Positions 17,025-26,646 of a stretch of DNA of 43,163 nucleotides are shown here, one piece after another. The position numbers and the translations under genes are program-made. The number at the start of each line of letters is the position of its first letter. The stretch's first letter is position 1. This stretch comes from an uncultured Acidobacteriota bacterium. GTDB lineage: Bacteria; Acidobacteriota; JAAYUB01. The DNA is taken from NCBI GenBank assembly GCA_937925645.1, contig CALAMB010000355.1, positions 1 to 43,163 on the forward strand, in the 5' to 3' direction. The notes beneath the pieces are model-generated. The model saw only the letters and a program-made list of their open reading frames with translations. It was not told the origin of the DNA and searched no databases.

Positions 17025-20000
17025 TCAGATGGAATCGCCGAGGATGGCGGCTGGATCGTACGGCCGCCGGATGACCATCAGGGTCATGTCGTCGTGGGCC
17101 GGCTGGCCGTCGAGATGCCGGCGGACGGCGGCGAGCACCGCCTCGACGATGTGCGCGGACGATTGGTTCTGGTGGCGCTTGACGGTGTCGATCAGCCGGT
17201 CACGCCCGAATTCCTCACCCTTCGGATCGAACGCCTCGCTGATCCCGTCGGAGTAAATGACCAGCAAAGCGCCCGGCGGGAACGCGACCAGCCCGTCTTG
17301 ATAGTGGGTTTCTTTCAGGAAGCCCAGCACCAGACCGCCGGATTCGAGGTGGACGGGCTCCGTCGATGCGGCGAGCAGGTAGGGCGTCGTGTGCCCGGCG
17401 TTGCAGAAGTGCAACCGGTGGTTGGACGGATCCAGTACGCCGAAGAAGAGGGTCACGAATTGGCCGGCTTCAATGGTTTCGCACAACATCCGGTTGGCCC
17501 GGGTGAGGGCATCGCTGGGCTGACCGGCCAATCGGGCCTGGCTCCGGATGACCGCGTGAAGGTTGGCCATGATGAGAGCCGCCGGCAAGCCCTTGCCGGC
17601 GACGTCGCCCACGCAAAGGGCCCAACCGCCGTCGTCAAGGGGGAACACGTCCAAATAATCGCCGCCGACGGGCCGGCTGGACAGGTTGGCCTGCGCGATG
17701 TCATAACCGGGGATGTTGGGAGAAACCCGAGTTACAAACATCTGTTGAATCTCCACGGCCAGCCGCATTTCCTGTTCCATGCCGTTCAGGCGAAACTTGA
17801 GACGCAGGCGGTTAAGCTCATATCGGCGGATTCCGTACAGTCCGGCCAGAATACCCGCCGCATAGAGCATGTACGCCCACCAGGTCTGCCAGAGAGGCGG
17901 GGATATGACGAGCCGGATGGCCTTGCCGGTCTCGTTCCATACCCCGTCATGGTTGGCCCCTTTAACCACCAAACGGTAAGTGCCCGGATCCAGATTGGTG
18001 AAGGTGATCCGCCCGTGGGTGCCCACCGCGATCCAATTTCGGTCGAAGTTTTCCAGTTTGTAGGCGAATGTGTTTTTATGGCGGGCGGCAAAACTCAGGG
18101 CGGCGATCTCGAACGTGATGACCCGGTCGGTATGGCTCAATCGGAGTTCGTCCAGTTGGTTGACGGGGCGCGGCAGCCGAGCGGTGGCCCCGCCGGGCTT
18201 TATGGTGTGGCTGTTCAGTTGGAGACCGGTGAAGACGATGGGCGGGACGTACGGGTCAATCCGGATATCCCGGGGGTCAAAAGCGCTCAATCCGTTGAGA
18301 CCGCCGAAGAACAGCTTGCCTGAAGGACTGCGGAAATAAGCACCGGCGTTGAACTCGTCTCCCTGCAGCCCGTCGCTGGCGTCGAAGTTCTGGAAAGACA
18401 GCGAGCGTGGATCGAAGCGGCTCAGGCCCCTGTTGGTGCTGAGCCAGAGCCGGCCGTCCCGGTCGGGAAGGATGCCGTAGATATAATTGCTGGGCAGCCC
18501 GTCCTGTTCCAGCAGGTGAAAGAAACGGCCGTTGGAGCGGTCCAGGCAATTCAGGCCGCCGCCGCCCGTGCCGATCCAGAGCAGGCGATCACCCTCCAGC
18601 GGATCGGGTTCGATGGACATGATCTTGTTGGAGCTGAGGCTTTGCGGACGACTGGGATCGTGCTGCCAGCGCTGGAACGTGTGCCTGGCCGGATCAAAAC
18701 GCAGCAAGCCGTCCGGGGCACCCAGCCATAGATGTCCGGTGGTGTCCTCCCACAACGGCGGGAAACAGGGTTGTTCAAAACGATCAGGTGGCCGTCGGTC
18801 GTACCAGAAATGGCGAAAGCGCCTGTTTGTCTCATCCAGGCGTCCCAGGGTCCGACCCGTCACGATCCAAAGCGTGTCCGCCCGGTCTTGAAACACCTTC
18901 AAGACGCGGTTGTCCGCCATACCGTCGAGTGCCTCCAGGCCGGTTGAGTAATGCGTGACACCGCGCGCGCCTGGACTGAGGCAATACAATCCCTGGCCGG
19001 TTCCAAACCAGATCCGTCCCTGCCGATCCTCCAGAATGGAATAGACGATTCCGGTGTGGTTCAGGCCGTTGCCCGGGAGCGGGATCCGCCGGCACGCGCC
19101 GCTGGTCGAATCCAGCCGGTAAACGGCGTCCGCGCCGATCCATACCGCCCGTTCCTGTCGGGACGATTCGCAAATGGATCGCACGCTCAGACCTCGGAGC
19201 GTCAGGTTTGGAACATCCGCTTCGGCGATGACCGGGTCCGGCGTGTGGAAGCGGATGGCCACGGGGTCCAGGTAGTTAATGCCCCCGCCGTTGCTGCCGA
19301 GCCAGATGACTCCACCCCGATCCCGGAATACGGCCTGGATGGATTTGCCGCTGAGACTGCCTGGATTGGCGGGATCGTGTTGGTAAAAGGCGTAGGTTCC
19401 CGCGGCGACACTGAACATCGCCGCGCCCCCGACCGAACCAATCCAGACTGTCCCTGCCGGAGCCGGCGGATCCGGAGGACATGCGGCCAGGGAGCGAATC
19501 GTGCCCATTCGCGACCGCCACTCGGTTGAAGGGTAGGGGTGATGGACAAACTGTTCGTCACGTGGACCCAGGTGGAACAGCCCGGCGCCGGTGCCGGCCC
19601 ACAAGGTGCCGTGGGCATCGATGGTCAGGGCGCTGACCACGGAGTGGTTCGGCGAGGCGGGCAACAGGCCATGGTGCGAGAACGCCGGCTGACCCCCGGC
19701 TACTTGATCGGTGGATCCTGGCCGCGCTCGGCCGACACCGTGTTTCCATTGCCGGGTATCGGTGCAATCCAGCCCGGCATCGGTCCCGATCCAGAGTCGG
19801 CCGCTGGCGCGGTCGGCGGCGAGGCAGCGGATGGTGTCGCTGGACAGGCCATCCGGCCGGTTGGCGTCGTACCGGATCCAGGTGATGGATATGTCGGACG
19901 GAACAACGGGCGGTGTTTCGCGGGCAGGCCGGGCCGATTGTTGCGGAATTTGGGGGGATCGGATTTCATAGCGAATCAGTCCCGCGCCTGATGTGCCCAG

Positions 20001-20483
20001 CCAGAGCACGCCTTCACCATCCGCGGCGATGGCCGTGACGTCGGCGGGCGGGTTGCGCGCCCCCCCGGGGACGGTCAGGGGAAAACGCCTGAAGCAATCC
20101 CGGTCGGGATCGTAGCGGCTGAGCGCTTCGGTGGTGGTGCCGATCCAGATCCGGCCCAGATGATCGACGGTCAGCGAGCGTACGTGACCGTCCGACAACG
20201 CCGATTCATCGAACGGTTGGTGCCGGTAAATTTTGAACGTGTTGCCGTCGTACCGGTTGAGACCGTCCTTGGTGCCAAACCACATGAACCCCTCGTGGTC
20301 CTGAATGACGGACGAGACAAACATTTGGGATAGGCCGTCCTTCAACGTCAAGTGCTGAAACGGGATTTGCTCCTGCCCGTGGGCCGACATCGAGGCGCAA
20401 CAGGCCAGAATGACGGCGAGCGATACGCCAAGGGCGGAGCTGGTGCTGGGTCGGCGTTCACCGGCACGGTAAATGCTATTCAT
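17025..20483 (-). CDS. Regulator-propeller sensor with PP2C (SpoIIE-type) phosphatase output
   Basis: A 1152-residue transmembrane signalling protein. After a signal peptide (about 1-36) comes a periplasmic two-component-regulator propeller, with many repeats of the type GLSRFD, GLNRYDG, LWIGT or IWFGT, to about residue 760. A Y_Y_Y domain follows (YKLENFDRNWIAVG..., then FTNLDPGTYRLVVKG). Next are one membrane span (about 868-888) and a SpoIIE/PP2C phosphatase of about 240 residues. All metal-binding aspartates are visible: GGDYLDVF, VGDVAGKG, YSDGISEA and HDDMTLMVI. Propellers usually feed histidine kinases or GGDEF domains; here the output should dephosphorylate a serine on an anti-sigma antagonist. 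No such partner lies nearby. The ATG at 20483 has a weak AGGAA upstream. Confidence 0.92.
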   Translation of the reverse strand: MNSIYRAGERRPSTSSALGVSLAVILACCASMSAHGQEQIPFQHLTLKDGLSQMFVSSVIQDHEGFMWFGTKDGLNRYDGNTFKIYRHQPFDESALSDGHVRSLTVDHLGRIWIGTTTEALSRYDPDRDCFRRFPLTVPGGARNPPADVTAIAADGEGVLWLGTSGAGLIRYEIRSPQIPQQSARPARETPPVVPSDISITWIRYDANRPDGLSSDTIRCLAADRASGRLWIGTDAGLDCTDTRQWKHGVGRARPGSTDQVAGGQPAFSHHGLLPASPNHSVVSALTIDAHGTLWAGTGAGLFHLGPRDEQFVHHPYPSTEWRSRMGTIRSLAACPPDPPAPAGTVWIGSVGGAAMFSVAAGTYAFYQHDPANPGSLSGKSIQAVFRDRGGVIWLGSNGGGINYLDPVAIRFHTPDPVIAEADVPNLTLRGLSVRSICESSRQERAVWIGADAVYRLDSTSGACRRIPLPGNGLNHTGIVYSILEDRQGRIWFGTGQGLYCLSPGARGVTHYSTGLEALDGMADNRVLKVFQDRADTLWIVTGRTLGRLDETNRRFRHFWYDRRPPDRFEQPCFPPLWEDTTGHLWLGAPDGLLRFDPARHTFQRWQHDPSRPQSLSSNKIMSIEPDPLEGDRLLWIGTGGGGLNCLDRSNGRFFHLLEQDGLPSNYIYGILPDRDGRLWLSTNRGLSRFDPRSLSFQNFDASDGLQGDEFNAGAYFRSPSGKLFFGGLNGLSAFDPRDIRIDPYVPPIVFTGLQLNSHTIKPGGATARLPRPVNQLDELRLSHTDRVITFEIAALSFAARHKNTFAYKLENFDRNWIAVGTHGRITFTNLDPGTYRLVVKGANHDGVWNETGKAIRLVISPPLWQTWWAYMLYAAGILAGLYGIRRYELNRLRLKFRLNGMEQEMRLAVEIQQMFVTRVSPNIPGYDIAQANLSSRPVGGDYLDVFPLDDGGWALCVGDVAGKGLPAALIMANLHAVIRSQARLAGQPSDALTRANRMLCETIEAGQFVTLFFGVLDPSNHRLHFCNAGHTTPYLLAASTEPVHLESGGLVLGFLKETHYQDGLVAFPPGALLVIYSDGISEAFDPKGEEFGRDRLIDTVKRHQNQSSAHIVEAVLAAVRRHLDGQPAHDDMTLMVIRRPYDPAAILGDSI

Positions 20484-20781
20484 TGTGAAAAAAATTTCCT
20501 AATGCCATCACTCTTGCCTGCATGCGGGCCGTTGATGCGTTGTTCACCGATCAAGTGAATTGTCTGATGCCGGACAGGCGGCGGTTGATTCAGCATACTC
20601 CCGATCGCCGCCTCTTCCCCGGCGTGAAAATGGATTGCAGCCGACCGGCAGTCCGAATACACTGGGAGCAACGGTGACCCGCAGCTTGTCCGGTCTGCAG
20701 GCGAACGAGTCGGGAGCTCTCCGGTGCAGGGCTCCGGGGGATGGCTGACGGAAGCCGGGATCAGGCGTGGAGGTCTAAGAC
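20484..20781. other. Intergenic stretch between divergent genes
   Basis: This 298-base gap separates the divergent phosphatase and aldolase genes. I looked for promoters, a riboswitch and small genes on both strands. Short GC-rich complementary segments occur around 20690-20760, but nothing matches a known motif. Confidence 0.5.
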
Positions 20782-22185
20782 GTGCTCTACAACCAGATTG
20801 ACGATTTCCAGCGGGCGCTGCACGGGGTGCTACAGTATGACCAGCGGGGTGTCCGCAAGGTGCTCGATGAATCCGCGCTGCGCGAGCGGCTGATCGAGCC
20901 GCTGGTCAACAACGCGGTGTTTCAACCCGATGCGGAGATCAAGGGACACTGCCGGTTCGCCATCCGCACCGCGGCCGACCGCCTGGGCATCCATCCCGCG
21001 TCGATGTCCGACCTGTACGCCCTCAAAGGCAAAGGCAAGCATCTCCAGTTCTCCGTGCCGGCCATCAACATCCGCGGGATGGCGTTCGACGCCGCCCGGG
21101 CTGTCTTCCAGACCATGCGGGCCCACGATGCCGGGGCGGTGATCTTCGAGATCGCCCGCTCGGAGATCAATTACACGCTGCAATGGCCGGCGGAATACTC
21201 GGCGGTCGTTCTGGCGGCGGCCATCCGGGAGGGATTCCGCGGACCGCTGTTCCTGCAGGGCGATCATTTTCAGGTCAAGGCCAAAATCTTCCGGGACGAT
21301 CCGGAGATCGAAATCGCCGCCATCAAGCTGCTGATCCGCGACGCCATCGCCTCCGGTTTTTTCAACATCGACATCGACACCTCGACGCTGGTTGACCTGC
21401 GCCTGCCCACCCTGGCCGAGCAGCAGAACCTGAACTCTGATTTGACCGCGATGTTCACGGCGTACATCCGGGAATTGGAACCGCTCAACACCACCATCAG
21501 CGTCGGCGGCGAAATCGGGGAAGTCGGAGGCCGGAACAGCACCAGCGAGGAACTCGACGCGTTCATGACCGGATACCACGACGCCCTGGCCAAGCTCGAT
21601 CCGAACCTGAAGGGGTTGAGCAAGATCAGCGTCCAGACTGGAACCACGCACGGCGGCGTGCCGCTGCCGGACGGCAAGGTGGCCCGGGTCTCGCTTGATT
21701 TCACCACGCTGGAACGGCTCAGCCGGCAGGCCCGGGAGCGCTTTGGCATGGCGGGCGCCGTGCAGCACGGGGCGTCGACGCTGCCCATGGAGATGTTCCA
21801 TCGCTTTCCCGAAACCGGTGCGGCGGAAATCCATCTGGCCACCGGTTTTCAGAACCTGATCTTCGATCACCCCTTGCTGCCGCTGGAACTGCGTGCGGAA
21901 ATCTACGATTATCTGCGGACGAAGCTGGCCGCCCAGCGCAAGGAGGGCCAGACCGACGAGCAGTTCATCTACAAGGTTCGGAAGCAGGCATTCGGGCCGT
22001 TCAAGAAGCAGTTCTGGGAATTGCCCGGGGGGATCCGGGAAGCCATGCGGGCGGATCTGCAGAGCCGGTTCGCGATGATCTTCGAGAAGCTCGGGGTTTT
22101 TCACACCCGTCACATCGTGGAGGAGTGCACGGTCCCGGCCGACTACCAGCCCACGCTGGACCGGGAATGGGACATGTTGAAGTAG
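20782..22185 (+). CDS. Class II fructose-bisphosphate aldolase-like protein
   Basis: A 467-residue protein of the class II aldolase fold, longer than the usual 280-360 residues because of about 85 extra N-terminal residues and a long C-terminal tail. Zinc-site-like residues are recognisable: the D161-H162 pair in FLQGDHF, E244/E247 in VGGEIGEVGG, H290 in TGTTHGGVP and H329 in AVQHGAST, in the order seen in the family. The motifs are variants of the classical ones (LDHG, GNVHG, LHGGSG). Candidate reactions are cleavage of fructose-1,6-bisphosphate or a related ketose phosphate. The start is GTG with GGAGGT 7 bases upstream. It stands alone between divergent and convergent neighbours. Confidence 0.8.
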   Translation: MLYNQIDDFQRALHGVLQYDQRGVRKVLDESALRERLIEPLVNNAVFQPDAEIKGHCRFAIRTAADRLGIHPASMSDLYALKGKGKHLQFSVPAINIRGMAFDAARAVFQTMRAHDAGAVIFEIARSEINYTLQWPAEYSAVVLAAAIREGFRGPLFLQGDHFQVKAKIFRDDPEIEIAAIKLLIRDAIASGFFNIDIDTSTLVDLRLPTLAEQQNLNSDLTAMFTAYIRELEPLNTTISVGGEIGEVGGRNSTSEELDAFMTGYHDALAKLDPNLKGLSKISVQTGTTHGGVPLPDGKVARVSLDFTTLERLSRQARERFGMAGAVQHGASTLPMEMFHRFPETGAAEIHLATGFQNLIFDHPLLPLELRAEIYDYLRTKLAAQRKEGQTDEQFIYKVRKQAFGPFKKQFWELPGGIREAMRADLQSRFAMIFEKLGVFHTRHIVEECTVPADYQPTLDREWDMLK

Positions 22186-22221
22186 AGGCGCCCGCAGCCG
22201 CCGCCGGCCGGATGTCGTCCG

Positions 22222-22815
22222 TCACTTCAGAAAATCGCGCACGTCGGGCAGGTTCAGCCAGGCGATGATCACCCGGCTCATGAGCGCGGCGTCGACCGGC
22301 GGGGATTGCTGGATCTTCACCAGATAACGGTTCTTGAACAGCAGGCGGACCCGGGTCTGCTCTTCCGCATAATCCTGCACCATGTAACCGTCGCCAAAGG
22401 GGAGGGCGAGCAGGGTGACCCGGTCGGCCGGCACGCGGGTCCGGTCAAACTCGTACTCGTTGTAATGCATGGGGGAGCGCAGGGTGTCGACGATCTCGAG
22501 ATCGGCCTCGCGACTGTGGTCGGTGGACACGTAGTCCGCCCGGGCGTAGCTGATCTGGAGCTGGGCGATCTGGCGCCGACCGAACTCTTTCTCAGCCAGG
22601 AGGTGAAGCTCCTGCCAGCGGACGGGCACCAGCCGGGCCAGCGCCAGTGGGTCCGAGAGATTCTCGGAACCGGCCGGCGCGGCCGCGCCGAGCAGGAGCA
22701 GCGCCAGCACCATCAGCACCACCAGACCAGCCAATCGGCACCGCGATGGTGCGGCGGAATTGCGGTCTTGCGGCGGGGCAATGCAAGACACACGGTGTGA
22801 CGCTGCGGTGGACAT
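22222..22815 (-). CDS. Small exported protein, unknown function
   Basis: A protein of about 197 residues with a long N-terminal region and a strong hydrophobic segment (LAGLVVLMVLALLLLGAAAP, ending about residue 48) that should be a signal peptide or anchor. The rest is a soluble domain with YNEYEFDRTRVPADRV and a C-terminal MSRVIIAWLNLPDVRDFLK helix. I do not recognise the family. The start is ambiguous: ATG at 22815 or GTG at 22824, neither with a good ribosome site. It begins about 43 bases after the redox operon's last gene on the same strand, so it may be transcribed with it. It converges with the aldolase gene. Confidence 0.6.
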   Translation of the reverse strand: MSTAASHRVSCIAPPQDRNSAAPSRCRLAGLVVLMVLALLLLGAAAPAGSENLSDPLALARLVPVRWQELHLLAEKEFGRRQIAQLQISYARADYVSTDHSREADLEIVDTLRSPMHYNEYEFDRTRVPADRVTLLALPFGDGYMVQDYAEEQTRVRLLFKNRYLVKIQQSPPVDAALMSRVIIAWLNLPDVRDFLK

Positions 22816-22858
22816 GGGAATCACCGAAACCGAATGTACGCCCCGGCGGGGCGCCGTG

Positions 22859-25800
22859 TCAATCCCGGACGATACCCAGTTCGCGCAGCTTCCGCTGCCA
22901 ACGGCGAACCATGGCGTCGATGCCGTTCGGGAAGCTCACGGGCCACGGCTGAAGCTTGGGATCCGGCACAAACAGGCGCCCGTCCGTCGGGAGCTGTGCC
23001 AGCACCGCTCCGCGGGGACCCAGCCGGGCGGGCTCGACTCCCTGGAGCGTCGGCGCAACGGCCTGCATTTCCGCCCAGAGGTGCGTCAGATCGCCGGCGC
23101 CGAGATCGGCGCCCCACAACCGGGCGAGGTCCTGCAGGATCTGGATACCGGACTTGCCGGCCAGCGGCTTCATGGCGGCGTGGATTTTCTGGATCCGCCG
23201 TTCGGCGTTGATCATTGTGCCTGAGGTTTCCGCGAACGAGGCGGCGGGGAGGACTACATCGGCCAGCTCCGCCGTGGGCGTCAGATACAGATCCTGAACC
23301 ATCAGAAAATCCAGACCGTTGAACAGCGCGCCCGGCTGGGTGGGCGCAGCGCCGCCGGAGGGGTCTTCGCCGAACACCAAAGCGGCCCGGATGCCGCCGG
23401 ATTTCAGGGCGGCGAACAGTTGCCGGTGGTCCAAGCCGGACTCCGCGGGCAGCCCGAGTTTCCACGCCTGCTGGACCCGTTCACGCGCCGGCGGGCTGTC
23501 GGCGGGCTGCCAGCCGGGGAGGAAGGCGGGATGACAGCCCATTTCCAGCACGCCCCGGCTGTTGCTGCGGCTCATCATGGGCAGCAGGGCAAGGCGGCGA
23601 CCGTGGCTGTTGAGCAGGACGGCGAGGTTGTGGATGTGCGCGGTCGCGTCGGCGCCGATGTCCGCCGCATCGAATATGATCACCGGTCGCCGGGCCATCA
23701 GGTGATCGAGGGTCGCGCGGATATCGGCCTCGGTCAGGCCGGCCTGGCTGAGGCCACTTTCAAATTTCAACGCGCTCAATTCGTGGCCCAGCGTCGCCAG
23801 CTCGGGCGGGCTGGCCGGAATCCCCAGCCGGCGGAACGCCTCGGCCAGCATCGCCCGGGCGAAGGCGGCAGCCTGGTTGATTGGTAGCGGCATCCATTTC
23901 TGGGCCCGGCCGGCCAGGAACGTCCGGTCGGGATGCAGGCAGAATACCCGGCCCTGGCCGCTCTGGGCGATGCGCTGGAGCTTGAAATCCAGAATCGGGT
24001 ACTTTTGCAGCGTGTTGACGCCGAGCACGAGGACCGCGTCGGCCCGCGCCAACCGTTCGAAGTCGGTCGTCGGCTGGCTGGCCGCCAATTCGGCGGCATC
24101 AGCGTGAGGGGCGACACCGGCCTCGTACACGTTGGCGGTCTGCCAGACGCCCCGGGCCAGTTTCTGAATCAGGTACGCCTCTTCGTTGGTCAACCGGGCG
24201 CCGGCCATCACCGCGAGGGTGCGAGGACCGTGGGCCGCCAGCACGGCGGCGAGCCGGTCGCGGATGACCGCATAGGCCTCATCCCAGGTCGCGTCGACCA
24301 GGCGGTTGTCGCGCCTGACCAGCGGCCGGACCAGCCGGTCGGGCGAGTTGATGGCGCGGAATCCGAACCGGCCGCCGCGGCACAGGTTCCCCTTGTCGTT
24401 GACCGGCGCGGCCCGGTTCGAGAGCACCCGGACCACGCGTCCTTCGACCGCTTCCAGCAGAATGCCGCAGCCGACACTGCAGTAATTGCAGACCGATTCC
24501 ACCTGCGGGAGCTTGAAGGGGCCCGGCTTGGGCGCGTCGGGCTGGACGGTGATGGCGCCGGTGGGACACGTGTCGGCGCACTGTCCGCACGAGATGCAAC
24601 TGGTCTCCAGCAGCGGCTTTTCCAAGGCCGGCTGGATCTTGGCGTCGAAGCCGCGTTTCACGAAACCCAGCGCGGCGGCGCCCACCACCTCGTCGCAGAT
24701 CCGGACACAGCGGCCGCACAGGATGCACTTGTTCAGGTCCAGGCGCAGGAACGGATGCCGCTCGTCGGGCAGCTGGTGCTGGAACTCGCCGGAAAACGCG
24801 CCCTGGGTCGCCTGCCAGTCGGTGCAGTGCCGCTGCAGATCGCATTCAAAGAACGCATTGCAACCGCATTCCAGGCAGCGCTGCGTCTCTTCAACCGCTT
24901 GGTCGGGCGTGTAACCCAGTTCCACCTCCAGGAAGCCCTTGATCCGATCTTCGACCGGCAGCGACGGGATAACCTGGCGCGGAGCCCGGGACTTGACGTG
25001 CAGGTCGTCGGCGACAAGCTCCGGCTTGAGGTTTTCCTTCTTGCTGAGGAACGGCTTCTGGAGGCGGGGAATCACACCGCCCGTCAGGTAGCGTTGGATG
25101 GCTCCGGCGGCCTTCTTGCCCGCGGCGATGGCCTCGATGGCCGTCGCGGGACCGGTGATCATGTCGCCGCCGGCGAAGATGCCGGGGACGCTCGTGGTCA
25201 TGGCTTCGGAGTCGACCTCCAGGGTGCCCCACCGGGTGGTTTTGATCTCTTTCAGCAGGCGGGACGATTCCAGGTAGTCGGACTCGGCCTGCTGGCCGAT
25301 GGCCTCAAGGATCCAGTCTGCCTCGATGTCGAACTCGGAGCCTTCGACGGGAACGGGGCGGCGGCGCCCGCTGGCATCGGGCTCGCCCAGCTGCATGCGG
25401 ATGCAGGTGATCCGGGTGACTCGGCCCTGGGCGTCGGGGTGGATGCAGGTCGGGTTGGCCAGAAGCTCCAGCCGTACGCCCTCATGCTCCATTTCCTCGA
25501 TTTCCAGGTGATGGGCGGGCATCTCCGAGCGGCTGCGGCGGTAGACCAGCGTGACGGAATCCGCGCCGAGGCGGAGCGACGTTCGGGCGGCATCTACGGC
25601 GGTGTTGCCACCGCCTACCACCACCACCCGGCCGGCGATGGACGCGATCTCCCCGTTGTTGGCCTTTTCCAGGAAGCCGATCCCGGACAGGACCCCTTGC
25701 GCATCCTCGCCGGGGATGTTCATCAGAGTGGACCGCCAGGCGCCCACTCCCAGAAAAACGGCTTCGTAGCCCTGGTCGAACAGCGTTTCGAGCTGAAAGT

Positions 25801-26605
25801 CGCGCCCCAGTCGCTTGCCGGTCTCCAGTTCAACGCCCAGACGGAGAATCGATTCGAGCTCGTAATCCAGAACGTCCTCGGGGAGGCGATATTCCGGGAT
25901 GCCGTAGCGGAGCCAGCCGCCGGCCTTGGGCTGCGATTCAAACACCACCACCTGGTGTCCTTCGAGCGCCAGGTAGTAGGCGGCGGTCATGCCGGCGGGC
26001 CCGCCGCCCACGACGGCGATGCGCCGCCCCGTCGGCTCCTGGCGCGGCGGGGTGAAGGGGTGGTCGCCCGCGCGGTCCAGATCGGCGGCGTACCGCTTGA
26101 GGTAATCCACGCCGACCGGCTCGTCGGTGATGTTGCGGCGGCACTTGCCCTCGCAGGGCCTGGTGCAGATGCGGCCACAGACGGACGGGAAGGGGTTGGT
26201 CTCCTTGATCAGGGCCACCGCTTCGGAGTATTTGCCCATCGCCACCAGGGCGATGTAGCCCTGGATGTCGACGCCGGCCGGGCAGGTGAGCTGGCAGGGG
26301 CCCAGGCAGTCGGCGAAGTGGTTCGACACGATGAGCTCGAGGGCCGTTTTGCGCGCCTGGCGGAGTTCGGGCGTGTCGGTTCTGACCACCATCTGGTCCG
26401 TGACCTTGGTGGCGCAACTGGGCACATACCCCCGGGCGCCGGCCACCTCCACCACGCAGACGAAACAGGACGAGAACGGCGCCAGCCGCGGATCGTGGCA
26501 GAGCGTGGGAATGGCGATGCCCAATGACTGGGCGACTTCCAGAATGGTCAGCGCGCTGTCGGCCAGCACTTCCTTGCCGTCGATGGTCACTTTAACCTGG
26601 GCCAT
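22859..26605 (-). CDS. Fused FAD/NAD(P) oxidoreductase and molybdopterin-oxidoreductase subunit (NuoG/GltD-type)
   Basis: A 1248-residue multidomain redox protein. In order: a 2Fe-2S ferredoxin domain (C36, C47, C50, C64), a GltD/NfnB-type Fe-S domain (C100, C104, C108 and C143, C147, C151, C155), an FAD/NAD(P) module with dinucleotide motifs at about 198-205 (VVGGGPAG) and 327-340 (VVVVGGGNTAVDAA), a Cys-rich bridge (C577, C580, C582, C588, C594), two 4Fe-4S sites (C627/C630/C633/C637 and C670/C673/C676/C680), and a molybdopterin-oxidoreductase domain. The last opens with C706-x2-C709-x3-C713-x28-C742. Where formate dehydrogenases carry Cys or Sec before a His, this protein reads A-P833-H834, so the Mo ligand seems lost. 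It is the third gene after NuoE and NuoF homologues. ATG at 26605 follows AAGGAG. Confidence 0.88.
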   Translation of the reverse strand: MAQVKVTIDGKEVLADSALTILEVAQSLGIAIPTLCHDPRLAPFSSCFVCVVEVAGARGYVPSCATKVTDQMVVRTDTPELRQARKTALELIVSNHFADCLGPCQLTCPAGVDIQGYIALVAMGKYSEAVALIKETNPFPSVCGRICTRPCEGKCRRNITDEPVGVDYLKRYAADLDRAGDHPFTPPRQEPTGRRIAVVGGGPAGMTAAYYLALEGHQVVVFESQPKAGGWLRYGIPEYRLPEDVLDYELESILRLGVELETGKRLGRDFQLETLFDQGYEAVFLGVGAWRSTLMNIPGEDAQGVLSGIGFLEKANNGEIASIAGRVVVVGGGNTAVDAARTSLRLGADSVTLVYRRSRSEMPAHHLEIEEMEHEGVRLELLANPTCIHPDAQGRVTRITCIRMQLGEPDASGRRRPVPVEGSEFDIEADWILEAIGQQAESDYLESSRLLKEIKTTRWGTLEVDSEAMTTSVPGIFAGGDMITGPATAIEAIAAGKKAAGAIQRYLTGGVIPRLQKPFLSKKENLKPELVADDLHVKSRAPRQVIPSLPVEDRIKGFLEVELGYTPDQAVEETQRCLECGCNAFFECDLQRHCTDWQATQGAFSGEFQHQLPDERHPFLRLDLNKCILCGRCVRICDEVVGAAALGFVKRGFDAKIQPALEKPLLETSCISCGQCADTCPTGAITVQPDAPKPGPFKLPQVESVCNYCSVGCGILLEAVEGRVVRVLSNRAAPVNDKGNLCRGGRFGFRAINSPDRLVRPLVRRDNRLVDATWDEAYAVIRDRLAAVLAAHGPRTLAVMAGARLTNEEAYLIQKLARGVWQTANVYEAGVAPHADAAELAASQPTTDFERLARADAVLVLGVNTLQKYPILDFKLQRIAQSGQGRVFCLHPDRTFLAGRAQKWMPLPINQAAAFARAMLAEAFRRLGIPASPPELATLGHELSALKFESGLSQAGLTEADIRATLDHLMARRPVIIFDAADIGADATAHIHNLAVLLNSHGRRLALLPMMSRSNSRGVLEMGCHPAFLPGWQPADSPPARERVQQAWKLGLPAESGLDHRQLFAALKSGGIRAALVFGEDPSGGAAPTQPGALFNGLDFLMVQDLYLTPTAELADVVLPAASFAETSGTMINAERRIQKIHAAMKPLAGKSGIQILQDLARLWGADLGAGDLTHLWAEMQAVAPTLQGVEPARLGPRGAVLAQLPTDGRLFVPDPKLQPWPVSFPNGIDAMVRRWQRKLRELGIVRD

Positions 26606-26646
26606 GAAACACTCCTTCGAATATGGATCCGGAGCGCGGGCGGCAC

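Noticed and set aside
10469..20483. Direct functional link between the membrane kinase and the propeller phosphatase
   Set aside because: Both are Ser/Thr phosphorylation genes in one window, but 4 kb and other genes separate them, and no shared partner is visible; listed only as a test within the phosphatase finding.
20640..20760. Possible riboswitch before the aldolase gene
   Set aside because: Short complementary GC segments exist, but nothing matches the conserved cores of cobalamin, c-di-GMP, SAM or fluoride riboswitches.
23933..26527. An 864-codon open frame on the plus strand opposite the redox fusion gene
   Set aside because: The fusion gene on the minus strand has clear domains throughout, while this frame shows only low-complexity Gly/Arg/Val/His-rich sequence.
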